Source: Arthrobacter cupressi (GTDB taxonomy: Bacteria > Actinomycetota > Actinomycetes > Actinomycetales > Micrococcaceae). Taken from it: a stretch of DNA of 64,000 nt. Under the pieces are notes generated by a model. It did no database searches and had not been told where the DNA came from. It saw only the letters and a list, made by a program, of their open reading frames with translations. The position numbers and the translations under genes were made by a program. Every line of letters starts with the position of its first letter. The stretch's first letter is position 1. Location of the stretch: NCBI RefSeq assembly GCF_900099975.1, contig NZ_FNEI01000012.1, positions 1 through 64,000 of the forward strand, read 5' to 3'. Shown one piece after another: positions 1 to 9,656 of the stretch.

Positions 1-374
1 CGGACGCCGGTGAGACGCTGGAACCGACGAAGGGCCGGATCAGACGCCGCGCAGGCTATGGCGGACGCTCACGCGTTACGCCGCTTCTAGCTTGGCGCCC
101 GGCCCTTCGCCCCGGGTGCAGCCCGAACGACGCCAGATGACCCGGTGAAATGCCCGAGGTCGGATAAGTCAGCGTGGGCGCACCCCGAACCATCGCCGGT
201 CCAGCCAACAAACCGTCAGCCGCCACACCCGATTACGCGCGCCCCCGGCCCCCTCCCCGAGGCGTGAACCGCCGCGCCCTGGACACAGCCTTGACACGAC
301 CTATAGCCAGCTAATTGGCCCTCTCAAATTTGGCAGAGGGAAATGTGGTCAGGGGGAAACCCTGGCAGAGGTTC
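1..374. other. Left-edge stretch without a supported gene
   Basis: Two plus-strand frames are open at the window edge and close at TAG 88-90 and TGA 138-140. Either could be the tail of a gene starting outside the window, but neither peptide is recognisable. A TTGACA hexamer at 291-296 has no convincing -10 partner. The last 55 bases carry two small hairpins next to the lyase stop codon. Nothing else is seen. Confidence 0.4.
319..366 (-). terminator. Possible terminator hairpins after lyase copy 1
   Basis: Two inverted repeats lie just downstream (minus strand) of the first lyase gene. One is a 7 bp stem with a five-base loop (348-354 with 360-366, including one G-T pair). The other is a 6 bp stem with a ten-base loop (319-324 with 335-340). 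There is no clear U-tract, so termination is inferred only from position. Confidence 0.35.
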
Positions 375-2645
375 CTATTTGAAGGTTGCGGTGAGTGTTG
401 TCGTGGTGACTTTGGGTAGGGAGAGTGTGAGGAGGGTGAGGTTGGCGCCTGTGGAGCTTGTTTCGGGTGCTGGGGTGGCGGTGAGTTGGGCGGTTGCGGG
501 TGCTCCGTTGAAGGTTATTGTGAGGGTTTGGGCTGATTTGGTCAGTGTTGCTTGTGACCCGGTTATTGTCACGGCGGCGTCGGTGACGATTTGCCAGCGG
601 AGGTCTCGTGGCTGGGGTGCTTGGATTGAGTCGGTGAGATTGACGCCGGCGGTTGTTAGGGTTGCGCTGCGGAGGGCTTTGGTGGTGCCGGGAAGGGCGG
701 CTCGGAGGTCCACCACGGCGCCGGTGGGTGATGGCACGGCCAGGGCGGCTGTTGCGGTGAGGGGTTGGTTTTTGCCTGAGTCGCTGATGGTTGAGTGGCT
801 TGCTGTGCTGGTCTTCCAGTACGTCCAGCGTTGGGTGGACGAGAAATATCCGGGAAGACTGTATGAACCTGCGCCCGGGTCAACAATCCAATCGACGCCT
901 TTGCTGTGGTAGCTGAACGTTCCGAGATCCAGGTGGCTGTGCAGGGATCCGTTGACTCCGCCCTTGAGTGCGGCAGTTTTTCCTGGAGCTTGTAGGACCG
1001 CAAGGCCTGTGGTGGAGAAGCGTGAAGATACGGGCTGGCGTGGGGCCGAGGGGCTGGTCCACCACCAGAGAAGCCGGACGTCCCTTGCTTTCTGGTATTC
1101 CCCGATGACCCACCCGGCAACTGTGGAGTCCTTGCGGGCGTAGGAGTCCCATGCCGGCATGAGCGGGGACATCCGTTGCGGGGAACTATCGGCGAAATCC
1201 ACGGCTTGCCCGCTCGGTGTGGCAGCGTCGATTGCGTACTTTGATACGTTCGCGAGGGATGGCAAGGGAACGGGGGTGGTCCCGTAGACGTTTGCCGCGG
1301 TCGAGTACAGGGATGATAGGGCGGTGCTCTGATAGTTCCAATACCCCGGTCCCTCAAATGATCCGCCGTCTGTTGTGATCATTTTGAGGGCGGGCTGGAC
1401 TGCTATGAGGGCTGCCTTTGACAGGGCGGCCGATTGAGTGGGGCGGTCTTTCAGGAAGGCTACTGCTGCAAGAAGCGCTGCGGAATCGTGAATGGCTGAG
1501 AGGTTCGTGGGTCCGTCTACCCAGTTGTCGTGATCAGACAACATGCAGCTCAGAGGTCCGATCCACTTGACGAGAACCGAATCGTTGACGACAGGCAAGC
1601 CTCCGATCCAGTCCGCGGAGGTCGCCGCTGCGGTCAGCACCGTCGCCGAACGAACATCGAGAGTAAGACCTGGGCCTGCCAGGAGGATATCGCGGGTGTC
1701 TGCTGCGAGTTTTTCGCGTGCAAGGATGTCTTGCCCCGCGAGCCAGCCGTAGCCAAGGCGCATGACCCTGGTGGGGAACCATATCCAGGGCGTTGCCGGA
1801 TCGCGGACAATGGCTCCTTCTGCGATGGCTGACCTGAGCAGGTACGCATGTTCTTTTGCTAGCAGGGGGTCGGCCAGCATCCGGACTTTGGTGTCTTGGA
1901 CCAACTTGCTTGTGGTGATGATCGAGGGTCCCTGGGAAAGCGGCTGGGGACGGAATGTGTCTTGTGCTGCCGGCAGGGCACAGCCGCCCGGGAAGCCGAC
2001 CCAACCCGCGGCAGGAGTGATTGAGCCTGTTCCGGATTTAAGAGCCGCGAGCGGCGCCTCAACCGTCAGAGGCGGGGAGGTCACTGCTTTGCCGACTGTT
2101 TGCAGTTGGGTGTTCACCCCGGCGGAGAGGAGGGTGCTCAAAGCTGTGGCCCTCTCCTCCAGGTAGGCGTACGCCTGGCTTGAGATCTGGCCGTCCAGTT
2201 TGTCCTGCAGGGCTTTGGTCACGATAGAGGCATGTTCAAGCCGTATTTCCTGGAGCCGGACCAGTTTAGTGGCCGCTTGTTTGGCAGTGGATGAACGAAC
2301 AGATTCTGTGGCGACAAGTTTTGCTGCCGCGTCGACTTCGGCCTGTGTTGTGGCAGCCGAGATGGCAGCGGCAGCAGCACGCATCGTCACCGACGTCCCC
2401 GAAATCGCTGACGCGAAGGTATCCGCCTGACCACGCGGAAGAGTCCGACCAGCCGCTCGCGCATAATCGAGTTCATTGGCGGACACGTAGTACGCAGCCC
2501 GCAACGCTGCCCTTTGTTCCGAGATGGTCTCTGTGGACTCCAGTAGAGGAGAGATCAAAGGAGCTCCGTGGCTGACCGATAATCCGGAACCACAAAAAGC
2601 CAAGATCAGAGTGGCCGCCAAGAGCGGTTTTGCGAGGATATTCAA
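375..2645 (-). CDS. Secreted heparinase II/III-family polysaccharide lyase, copy 1
   Basis: A probable eliminase that cleaves a uronate-containing polysaccharide outside the cell. The N-terminus is a signal peptide (basic residues, then a long hydrophobic stretch ending before SHGAP). A helical region with heptad character follows, then a toroid domain with the EGPGYWNY motif, then the C-terminal beta domain with HSHLDLGTF and the DPGAGSY...ASHST pattern typical of heparinase II/III and alginate-lyase folds. An in-frame ATG lies at 2687, but the TTG at 2645 sits six bases after an AAGGGGGA ribosome binding site and begins exactly at the signal peptide, so I use it (756 aa). It is closely matched over almost its whole length by the next gene. 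The substrate cannot be read from sequence; heparosan-, hyaluronan- or alginate-like polymers are all possible. Confidence 0.8.
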   Translation of the reverse strand: MNILAKPLLAATLILAFCGSGLSVSHGAPLISPLLESTETISEQRAALRAAYYVSANELDYARAAGRTLPRGQADTFASAISGTSVTMRAAAAAISAATTQAEVDAAAKLVATESVRSSTAKQAATKLVRLQEIRLEHASIVTKALQDKLDGQISSQAYAYLEERATALSTLLSAGVNTQLQTVGKAVTSPPLTVEAPLAALKSGTGSITPAAGWVGFPGGCALPAAQDTFRPQPLSQGPSIITTSKLVQDTKVRMLADPLLAKEHAYLLRSAIAEGAIVRDPATPWIWFPTRVMRLGYGWLAGQDILAREKLAADTRDILLAGPGLTLDVRSATVLTAAATSADWIGGLPVVNDSVLVKWIGPLSCMLSDHDNWVDGPTNLSAIHDSAALLAAVAFLKDRPTQSAALSKAALIAVQPALKMITTDGGSFEGPGYWNYQSTALSSLYSTAANVYGTTPVPLPSLANVSKYAIDAATPSGQAVDFADSSPQRMSPLMPAWDSYARKDSTVAGWVIGEYQKARDVRLLWWWTSPSAPRQPVSSRFSTTGLAVLQAPGKTAALKGGVNGSLHSHLDLGTFSYHSKGVDWIVDPGAGSYSLPGYFSSTQRWTYWKTSTASHSTISDSGKNQPLTATAALAVPSPTGAVVDLRAALPGTTKALRSATLTTAGVNLTDSIQAPQPRDLRWQIVTDAAVTITGSQATLTKSAQTLTITFNGAPATAQLTATPAPETSSTGANLTLLTLSLPKVTTTTLTATFK

Positions 2646-5044
2646 TGTAATTCCCCCTTGTGGCATCGCCGATTGCGACGATGTCACCTACCTCGATAAT
2701 GCACTCTGCCAAGCTTCGGCTCTGGGCTGAGCCGACGAAGTTGAGACCATTCCTTCAACGAGTTAGGGTACGCCCCCGCGACAACGAACGTAAGGACCTG
2801 TGAGTGTCTTTTTCGTGCGCGAATTTCGTTCTAAGGCCCCTACGGGGACGACCTGAGCCCCTAGAGGGGGGTCTTCTATGCAGAAGGAGGCCTCTATTTG
2901 AAGGTGGCGGTGAGTGTTGTTGTGGTGATTTGGGGCAGGGTGAGTGTGAGGAGGGTGAGTTTGGCGCCCGTGGAGCTTGTTTCGGGTGCTGGTGCGGCTG
3001 TTAGTTGGGCGGTGGGTGGTGCTCCGGTGAATGTGATGGTCAGGGTTTGGCCGGATTTGTTCAGTGTTGCTTGTGTCCCGGTTATTGTCACCGTGGCGTC
3101 GGTGACGATTTGCCACCGGAGGTCTCTTGGCTGGGGTGTCTGGATTGAGTCGGTGAGGTTGACGCCGGCGGTTGTTAGTGCCGCGCTGCGGAGGGCTTTG
3201 GTGGTGCCGGGCAGGGCGGCCCGGAGGTCAACGACGGCGCCGGTGGGGGATGGTACGGCCAGTGCTGCTGTTGCGGTGAGGGGTTGGTTCTTCCCTGAGT
3301 CGCTGATGGTGGAGTGGCTTGCGGTGCTGGTCTTCCAGTACGTCCAGCGTTGGGTGGAGGAGAAATAGCCGGGAAGGCTGTATGAGCCGGCGCCGGGGTC
3401 GATTATCCAATCGACGCCTTTGCTGTGGTAGCTGAACGTTCCGAGATCCAGGTGGCTGTGCAGGGATCCGTTGGTTCCGCCCTTGAGTGCGGCGGTTTTT
3501 CCTGGAGCTTGTAGGACCGCAAGGCCTGTGGTGGAGAAACGGGCGGATACTGGCTGTCGTGGGGTCGTGGGGCTGGTCCACCACCAGAGAAGGCGGACGT
3601 CCCTTGCTTTCTGGTACTCGTTGATGACCCATCCGGCAACAGCGGAGTCCCGACGGGTGTAGGAGTCCCATGCAGGCATGAGCGGGGACATTCGTTGCTG
3701 GAAACTATCGGCGAAATCTATGGCTTGCCCGGTTGGTGTGGCTGCATCGATTGCGTATTTGGAGACGTTTGCGAGGGACGGGAGGGAAACGGGGGCGGTT
3801 CCGTAGACGTTTGCCATGGTCGAGTACAGGGATGACACGGCAGTGCTTTGATAGTTCCAGTATCCCGGTCCTTCAAATGAGCCGCCGTCTGTTGTGATCG
3901 ATCTGAGGGCCGGCTGGACTGCCGTGAGGGTTGCCTTTGCCAGTGCGGCTGATTGTGTGGGGCGGTCCTTCAGGAAAGCTACTGCGGCAAGGAACATCGC
4001 CGAGTCGTGTATGGCTGAGAGATTCGTGGGTCCGTCTACCCAGTTGTCGTGATCTGCCAACATGCAGCTCATAGCCCCGATCCACTTGACGAGCACGGAA
4101 TCGTTGACGGCGGGCACGCCTCCGATCCAGTCCGCGGCGGTCGCCGCCGCGGTCAACACCGTCGCCGAACGAAGAGACCCCATTGTTCCTGGGCCTGCCA
4201 GGAGGATGTCGCGGGTGTCTGTTGCGAGTTTGTCGCGTGCGAGGATGTCTTGCCCCGCGAGCCAGCCGTAGCCAAGACGCATGACCCTGGTGGGGAACCA
4301 TATCCATGGCGTTGCCGGATCACGGACAATGATTCCTTCCGCGATGGCGGACCTGAGCAGGTACGCATGTTCTTTGGCTTGCAGGGGGTCGGCCAACATG
4401 CGTGCTTTGGTGTCCTGGACCATTTTGCTTGTGGTGATGATCGAGGGTCCCGGGGAAAGCGGCTGTGGACGGAACGTATCCTGCGCTGCCGGCAGGGCGC
4501 AGCCACCCGGGAAGCCGACCCAACCCGCGGCAGGAGTGATGGATCCTGTTCCGGACTTGAGCGCTGCGAATGGTGCTTCGACCGTCAGGGACGGGGAGGC
4601 CACCGCTTTGCCGACTGTTTGCAGCTGGGTGCTCACCCCGGCGGAGAGGAGGGTGCTCAATGCTGCGGCCCTCTCTTCCAAGTAGGTGTATGCCGGGCTT
4701 GAGATCTGACCGTCTAATTTGTCCTGCAGGGCCTTGCTCACGACCGAGGCATGCTCGAGGCGTATTTCCTGAAGCCGGACCAGTTTAATGGCCGCTTGTT
4801 TGGCAGTGGATGAACGAACAGATTCTATGGCGACAAGTTTTGCTGCCGCGTCGACTTCGGCCTGTGTTGTGGCAGCCGAGATGGCAGCGGCAGCAGCACG
4901 CATCGTCACCGACGTCCCCGAAATCGCTGACGCGAAGGCTCTTGACTGACCACGCGGAAGAGTCCGACCGATGGCTTGTGCGTCGCTAATCTCCTGGAGG
5001 GAAACGTAGTACGCAGCCCGCAGCGCTGCCCGCTGCTCGCTGAT
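375..5044 (-). repeat. Tandem gene duplication (about 2.15 kb unit, offset 2519 bp)
   Basis: Bases 375-2525 and 2894-5044 align at a constant offset of 2519 bp, with long identical runs in both DNA and protein. Similarity stops at the start of the mature region: the two signal peptides and upstream regions are unrelated. The spacer (2646-2893) carries short GC-rich hairpins at about 2838-2875, which could terminate the second copy. Confidence 0.9.
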
Positions 5045-5173
5045 GGTAGGGAGTGACCCCGCAACCTGAAAACTTCCATTAACAGACAAACTCGCATAGG
5101 ACGTCATGCCGGTGAGAAAGACAGACGTGAAAGCGAAAATTGTCAGTATTAAGCAATTAATGAGCCGCTTCAT
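2894..5173 (-). CDS. Secreted heparinase II/III-family polysaccharide lyase, copy 2
   Basis: Paralogue of the preceding lyase with the same architecture: signal peptide, helical segment starting at TISEQRAALRAAYYVS, toroid domain with EGPGYWNY, and a beta domain with HSHLDLGTF. The open frame extends upstream to 5302, but the ATG at 5173 follows a GGGGGCAG element and opens a clean signal peptide (MKRLINCLILTIF, then a small-residue cleavage zone), giving 759 aa. Differences from copy 1 are scattered substitutions and a completely different leader. It would be transcribed first if the pair is an operon, but the 248 bp gap and spacer hairpins allow separate regulation. Function in glycan cleavage follows from the family; the substrate is unknown. 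Confidence 0.8.
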   Translation of the reverse strand: MKRLINCLILTIFAFTSVFLTGMTSYASLSVNGSFQVAGSLPTISEQRAALRAAYYVSLQEISDAQAIGRTLPRGQSRAFASAISGTSVTMRAAAAAISAATTQAEVDAAAKLVAIESVRSSTAKQAAIKLVRLQEIRLEHASVVSKALQDKLDGQISSPAYTYLEERAAALSTLLSAGVSTQLQTVGKAVASPSLTVEAPFAALKSGTGSITPAAGWVGFPGGCALPAAQDTFRPQPLSPGPSIITTSKMVQDTKARMLADPLQAKEHAYLLRSAIAEGIIVRDPATPWIWFPTRVMRLGYGWLAGQDILARDKLATDTRDILLAGPGTMGSLRSATVLTAAATAADWIGGVPAVNDSVLVKWIGAMSCMLADHDNWVDGPTNLSAIHDSAMFLAAVAFLKDRPTQSAALAKATLTAVQPALRSITTDGGSFEGPGYWNYQSTAVSSLYSTMANVYGTAPVSLPSLANVSKYAIDAATPTGQAIDFADSFQQRMSPLMPAWDSYTRRDSAVAGWVINEYQKARDVRLLWWWTSPTTPRQPVSARFSTTGLAVLQAPGKTAALKGGTNGSLHSHLDLGTFSYHSKGVDWIIDPGAGSYSLPGYFSSTQRWTYWKTSTASHSTISDSGKNQPLTATAALAVPSPTGAVVDLRAALPGTTKALRSAALTTAGVNLTDSIQTPQPRDLRWQIVTDATVTITGTQATLNKSGQTLTITFTGAPPTAQLTAAPAPETSSTGAKLTLLTLTLPQITTTTLTATFK

Positions 5174-5291
5174 TGCTGCCCCCAGATTCGACAACGCTGA
5201 CGCCGAGGAGTTCGACTTGGTACCGAAACTTTGGCATCGGGGGTGGTTTCCAACAATGAGCAGAAATACTCGTTTTTCGATTTTTGTAAAA

Positions 5292-5405
5292 GTCGGGTAC
5301 ATCTAGCGAAAGCGGCAAGTAGTCAGTCGCGAAAATATGAGTACGCCGGTACCCTCGGCGAGTACCCTGGGCGCCAGCGGCGTGCTCAGTACCGAGTACC
5401 CGAGC
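5292..5405. promoter_or_regulatory. Cluster of GTACC/GGTAC repeats upstream of lyase copy 2
   Basis: Within the 638-base gap between the lyase start (5173) and gltX (5812), the motif GGTAC or GTACC recurs: GGGTAC near 5295, CGGTACCC near 5347, CGAGTACCC near 5359, and CAGTACCGAGTACCCGAG at 5387-5404. Direct and inverted copies are mixed, as in a multi-site operator about 120-230 bp upstream of the lyase. The rest of the gap is AT-richer and contains no frame I believe codes for protein. Operator function is inference. Confidence 0.25.
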
Positions 5406-5811
5406 TCAGACGCAGGGTTGCTCAGGCGCCGGGCTTACTGATCCTCTGTATGAGGGATGGCTCGCCGTTCGAGCTACGGCAAAGGCAACTCCAACGGATT
5501 TGGGAACTTGACCTTAGACGCGAATTCCTAGTCAAAGTATTTGAAAGGATCACATCGAGCCGCCGCTTGAGAGAATGGGAGCGACGGGTCATATCATTGC
5601 CAGAGTGTAAATTGACAAGAGGCTTTCGGTTTCATCGGAAATTGTTGCGTAGGCGGCCATATATGGGTAGTCGAAAAAGTCCGGGTTGACTCTCTTCTTA
5701 TGCGCGAGGATTGGCGACTTTGAGGCAGACCCGAAGAGCGTCGTTGCGATGCTTCCGGCGCCCGGCCCACCGCCGGGCGCCGCCCGCGCAGGCGGTAAAG
5801 TTGGAACCACT

Positions 5812-7326
5812 ATGACTACTGCTCCCGCGTCCAACCCTGCCGCCATTCCTGCCGTCACCGCCGAAACCCCGGTCCGCGTCCGCTTCTGCCCGTCGCCCAC
5901 CGGAACCCCGCACGTCGGCCTGATCCGCACTGCCCTGTTCAACTGGGCTTATGCGCGGCACACGAAGGGCACCCTGGTCTTCCGCATCGAAGACACGGAC
6001 GCCGCCCGCGACAGCGAGGAAAGCTACCACCAGCTGCTGGACGCCCTGAAGTGGCTCGGCATCAACTGGGACGAAGGCGTCGAGGTCGGCGGCCCGCACG
6101 AACCCTACCGCCAGTCCCAGCGCAGCGGCATTTACCAGGACGTCATCGCCAAGCTGAAGGCCGGCGGCCACATCTACGAGTCCTACTCCACCCCGGAGGA
6201 AATCGAGGCCCGCCACCGCGCTGCCGGCCGCGACCCCAAGCTCGGCTACGACGGCTTCGACCGCCACATCACCGAAGAACAGCTCGCCCAGTACAAGGCC
6301 GAAGGACGCGAACCCGTGCTGCGCCTGCGCATGCCGGACGAAGACCTCACCTTCACCGACCTGGTGCGCGGCGACATCACCTTCAAGGCCGGATCCGTCC
6401 CGGACTTCGCGGTGGTCCGTGCCAACGGCGCCCCGCTGTACACCCTCGTCAACCCGGTGGACGACGCCCTCATGGGCATCACCCACGTGCTCCGCGGCGA
6501 AGACCTGCTGAGCTCCACGCCGCGCCAGATCGCGCTCTACCGCGCCCTGTACGCCATCGGTGTCGCCGAGTACATGCCGGAGTTCGGCCACCTGCCCTAC
6601 GTCATGGGCCAGGGCAACAAGAAGCTCTCCAAGCGCGATCCCGAGTCCAGCCTGTTCCTGCACCGCGAACGCGGCTTCATCCGCGAAGGCCTGCTCAACT
6701 ACCTGTCCCTGCTGGGCTGGTCGCTCTCCGCTGACGAGGACATCTTCACCGTGGAGCAGCTCGTGGAGAACTTCGACATCCACGACGTCCTGGGCAACCC
6801 GGCCCGCTTCGACCTGAAGAAGGCCGAGGCCATCAACGGCACCCACGTGCGCATGCTCTCCGCCGAGGACTTCCGTGAGCGGCTGGTGCCGTACCTGCGC
6901 GATGCCGGCCTGGTGGGGGAGATCCTCACCGCCCGCCAGGAAGAGATCCTCACCGAAGCCGCGCCGCTGGTCCAGGAACGCATCACCCTCCTGGGCGAGG
7001 CCCCGGAGATGCTCGCCTTCCTCTTTAAGTCAGACGACGCCGTCGACGTCGCCGACGACGCCCGCAAGGGGCTGCCGGAGAACCTCGGCGAGGTCCTGGA
7101 CGCCGCACTGTCCGCGCTGGAGCCGATCGAGGACTGGAGCGCCGAGAACATCCAGACCGCCCTCAAGCAGGCGCTGGTGGAAGACCTCGGCATCAAGCCC
7201 CGCCTGGCCTTCGGACCGGTGCGCACGGGCATTTCCGGACGCCGGGTCTCCCCGCCGTTGTTCGAATCCATGGTCATCCTGGGCAAGGACTCCTCCCTCG
7301 CCCGCCTGCGTGCCTTCCGCGGCTAG
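5812..7326 (+). CDS. gltX: Glutamate--tRNA ligase
   Basis: Charges tRNA-Glu with glutamate (class I aminoacyl-tRNA synthetase, cytoplasm). The Rossmann domain opens with [16 protein letters not shown], holding the HIGH-type motif, and the KMSKS loop appears as KLSKRDP. The glutamate-recognition and anticodon-binding regions follow, for a usual length of 504 aa. I chose the ATG at 5812, which places about 20 residues before the first strand. The frame continues upstream to 5686, but that extension is Pro/Ala-rich and unlike the family. A HAD phosphatase follows within about 30 bases, and tRNA-Gln and tRNA-Glu genes lie about 3 kb downstream. In actinobacteria this enzyme often also charges tRNA-Gln for transamidation, which is not shown here. 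Confidence 0.95.
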   Translation: MTTAPASNPAAIPAVTAETPVRVRFCPSPTGTPHVGLIRTALFNWAYARHTKGTLVFRIEDTDAARDSEESYHQLLDALKWLGINWDEGVEVGGPHEPYRQSQRSGIYQDVIAKLKAGGHIYESYSTPEEIEARHRAAGRDPKLGYDGFDRHITEEQLAQYKAEGREPVLRLRMPDEDLTFTDLVRGDITFKAGSVPDFAVVRANGAPLYTLVNPVDDALMGITHVLRGEDLLSSTPRQIALYRALYAIGVAEYMPEFGHLPYVMGQGNKKLSKRDPESSLFLHRERGFIREGLLNYLSLLGWSLSADEDIFTVEQLVENFDIHDVLGNPARFDLKKAEAINGTHVRMLSAEDFRERLVPYLRDAGLVGEILTARQEEILTEAAPLVQERITLLGEAPEMLAFLFKSDDAVDVADDARKGLPENLGEVLDAALSALEPIEDWSAENIQTALKQALVEDLGIKPRLAFGPVRTGISGRRVSPPLFESMVILGKDSSLARLRAFRG

Positions 7327-7357
7327 GAACACCATGGGCAGCACGATGGAGGGCACT

Positions 7358-8086
7358 TTGAGCACAGCCCTGTTTGGTTCCGGAGTTGCCGTCAGGGGCG
7401 TTCTCTTCGACATCGACGACACGCTCGTTGACCTTGAGTACTCCATGACCACCGCGCTGCGCGACGTCAGCGAACACCTCCTGCCCGGGCTCGACGCGGC
7501 CGGGTGGGAGAAGTTCGGGCGGATTTTCACCCACGAGACCACGCACTTCTACGACCGTTACCTCGCCGGCGAGCTCACCTTCAATGAGCAGCGCCTGCTC
7601 CGCGGCCGGGCGGCGCTGGGGCATTTCGGCGTCGAACTCGGCGAGGGTGAGGAATCCCACGCCTGGCTCAGCGAGTACGCCCGGTTGCAGCCGAGCTACG
7701 TCCGCGCCTTCGACGACGTGGTGCCGGTCCTCGATGCCCTCGACGCCGCAGGGATTCCCTACGGCGCCGTCAGCAACAACGTGCACGACTACCAGCGGGT
7801 GAAGCTGGACAGCGCCGGCCTGTCCCGGATCTCGGTATTGGTGGGAACGGACTCAGTCGGCGTGCCGAAGCCGGACCCCGCCATTTATCTTGAGGGGGTC
7901 CGGCTGCTGGGCACCCGGCCGGAAGAGACTTTGTACGTGGGGGACAACCGACTGCTCGACGCCGACGGCGCCACCGCGGCAGGCCTGCGCGGCGTCTGGC
8001 TCAACCGGGTCGGGGAAACCGCTGAAGGCTTCAGCGGCCGTGAAATCGATTCGCTCGCCCGGCTGCTGGAGCAGGAACGGGTCTAG
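7358..8086 (+). CDS. HAD-superfamily hydrolase
   Basis: A cytoplasmic phosphohydrolase of unknown substrate. Motif I is FDIDDTL with the nucleophile and acid/base aspartates near the N-terminus. A helical cap follows (the PGLDAAGW...FTHETTHFYDRY region), then motif II around AVSNNVHDYQ, a conserved Lys in GVPKPDP, and motif IV in YVGDNRLLDADGA. The length (242 aa) suits the YjjG/HAD-IA group. The TTG at 7358 has a GGAGGG site five bases upstream; an ATG at 7334 with a weaker AGGA site is the alternative start. It lies directly behind gltX, so co-transcription is likely. It ends tail to tail, overlapping the next gene by four bases. Confidence 0.85.
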   Translation: MSTALFGSGVAVRGVLFDIDDTLVDLEYSMTTALRDVSEHLLPGLDAAGWEKFGRIFTHETTHFYDRYLAGELTFNEQRLLRGRAALGHFGVELGEGEESHAWLSEYARLQPSYVRAFDDVVPVLDALDAAGIPYGAVSNNVHDYQRVKLDSAGLSRISVLVGTDSVGVPKPDPAIYLEGVRLLGTRPEETLYVGDNRLLDADGATAAGLRGVWLNRVGETAEGFSGREIDSLARLLEQERV

Positions 8087-9549
8087 TCCCGGACGGCGCT
8101 GCGGCGCCTGCGCAGGAACACGAAGGTTCCGACAGACCCGGCACCGAGGGTGCCGACAACGCCGAGCGCCGCGGCCGTATGCGCGCTGTCCGCCGCGGCC
8201 GACGGCGACACGGCCGCCGCGCCCTTGTGCAGTTCGGCGGTACCCGCCGCGATTCCGCTGTTGCCGTCCGCGAGCTTGGCAGCTCCCTCGGAGAGGCGCA
8301 GGGAACCTGCTGCGAGCCGCGTGTTGCCGTCGGAGAGCCTCGCCGCGCCTGCCGCCAGGGCACTGGAACCGTCCATCAGACCGGGATTCGCGGGATCGTT
8401 TGGCTCCCCGGTGATGCCGGCGAGCAAGGACTTGGTGCCGTCCGCCAACCTCGCGGTTCCGTCGCTCATCCCCGCCGTTGCCTTCAGGAGACCGGGGCGG
8501 GCGGGATCGCCGGGAACGCCGTCCATGCCGGTCCTGATCTTTGCCGTACCCTCGGCCAACCGCTGCGCTCCGAGCACCAGCCCGGGGGCCGCCGGGTCAT
8601 GGCTGTTGAGCTTTCCGGCCAGGGTCCGGAAACCTGCCGTCAGCTTTTTGGAGCCGGCGTCCAGTTCCCCGCTGCCGGCAGCAAGCCGTGACGTTCCGGC
8701 ATGCAGCTGGGTGGCTCCAGATTGCAGCCGGGAAGCCCCCGCCTGCAACTGCGCCGCGCCGCTGTCCAGGCGCCGGGCGCCGTCGGCCAGCGCGTTGATC
8801 TGGTCCTTCAACAGGCCCAGGGGAACGGCGCCCTGAACCCCGTTTGCGGCGTCGGCGAGCTTTTGCAGGCCCTGTGCAAGGGCGGCTGTGCCGCTGCCCT
8901 GGGCCGGATCATTGTTGGCTCCCGGGTAACCCTTGAGCAACGTGGTCCCGTTGGAGAGTTGGGCCGCCCCGTCCTCGAGTTGCCCTGCGCCGCTGTCCAC
9001 CTGCGCGGCACCGGCCCGGAGCCGCGCGGCGCCGTCGCTGAGCCGGGTGGCACCGTCCCCGAGGTTGTTTTCCGCGGTACCGCTTTCACTTGGTGTGAGG
9101 GCTGCGGACAGCTGGCTGATTGCGGCGGAGAGCCGCTGCGCGCCGTCGTCCGCTTTGTACACGCCGGGGGCAAGCTTTGCATTCACGTCGTTCTGGATTT
9201 TGACCGCCCCGCTGGCGAGCCTGCCCGCGCCTTCGTTGAGTTTCTCTGCACCGGGCGCGAGCTTGTTTTCGACGCCGGACTGGATTTTCGCCGCTCCGGC
9301 CGCGAGCTTTCCCGCGCCGTCGTCGGCGTCTCCGGCGCCCTCGGCGAGTTGTTCGGTTCCGTCCCTCAGCTTGCCGGCCCCCGCTGCGGCCTGGGCGGCC
9401 CCCTCATTCAGCTTTGCCGCCCCTGCGGTGATTCTTTCCGTGACCATGGCGTAAAACGCGAACAGGCCGATGAGCAGGAGGATGAGAATGCTGAGGGCGA
9501 CGATCTGGCCACGGCTCCGTGGCATGGTTTGGGTGAGGCGACGAGTCAA
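8083..9549 (-). CDS. YhgE/Pip-like repeat membrane protein
   Basis: A 488-residue protein with an N-terminal membrane helix (IVALSILILLLIGLFAFYAMV). About 400 Ala/Gly-rich residues follow, built from seven-residue units of the form L-x-x-G-A-x-x, and a C-terminal membrane helix ends in an RRRRS tail. Such repeats occur in the extracytoplasmic part of YhgE/Pip-type proteins and predict a long helical rod anchored at both ends. The family's further transmembrane helices are missing, so this is a short version. The TTG start at 9549 has an AGAGGAAAG site in front. A TetR-like operator lies about 110 bp upstream. Role unknown; envelope or export scaffolding is inference. Confidence 0.65.
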   Translation of the reverse strand: MTRRLTQTMPRSRGQIVALSILILLLIGLFAFYAMVTERITAGAAKLNEGAAQAAAGAGKLRDGTEQLAEGAGDADDGAGKLAAGAAKIQSGVENKLAPGAEKLNEGAGRLASGAVKIQNDVNAKLAPGVYKADDGAQRLSAAISQLSAALTPSESGTAENNLGDGATRLSDGAARLRAGAAQVDSGAGQLEDGAAQLSNGTTLLKGYPGANNDPAQGSGTAALAQGLQKLADAANGVQGAVPLGLLKDQINALADGARRLDSGAAQLQAGASRLQSGATQLHAGTSRLAAGSGELDAGSKKLTAGFRTLAGKLNSHDPAAPGLVLGAQRLAEGTAKIRTGMDGVPGDPARPGLLKATAGMSDGTARLADGTKSLLAGITGEPNDPANPGLMDGSSALAAGAARLSDGNTRLAAGSLRLSEGAAKLADGNSGIAAGTAELHKGAAAVSPSAAADSAHTAAALGVVGTLGAGSVGTFVFLRRRRSAVRD

Positions 9550-9656
9550 AGGCTTTCCTCTCGATGACTCCCTGCTGCCACACTGCAGTCAGGGACCCCC
9601 ATGAAATGGCGTGGCCGCCATTGGATCCGCTGCGGGGCCCGCGGGGCCACGGATTG

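Noticed and set aside
1..140. Partial CDS entering from the left edge
   Set aside because: Two frames are open (to 90 and 140) but neither peptide shows a recognisable domain, so no gene is claimed.
343..912. 189-codon plus-strand ORF opposite lyase copy 1
   Set aside because: It is antisense to the conserved lyase C-terminus, and the same frame recurs opposite copy 2, as expected from mirrored codon bias.
5231..5689. 152-codon ORF before gltX
   Set aside because: Arg-rich composition, no ribosome binding site, and it overlaps the lyase leader and the GTACC repeat array; no domain seen.
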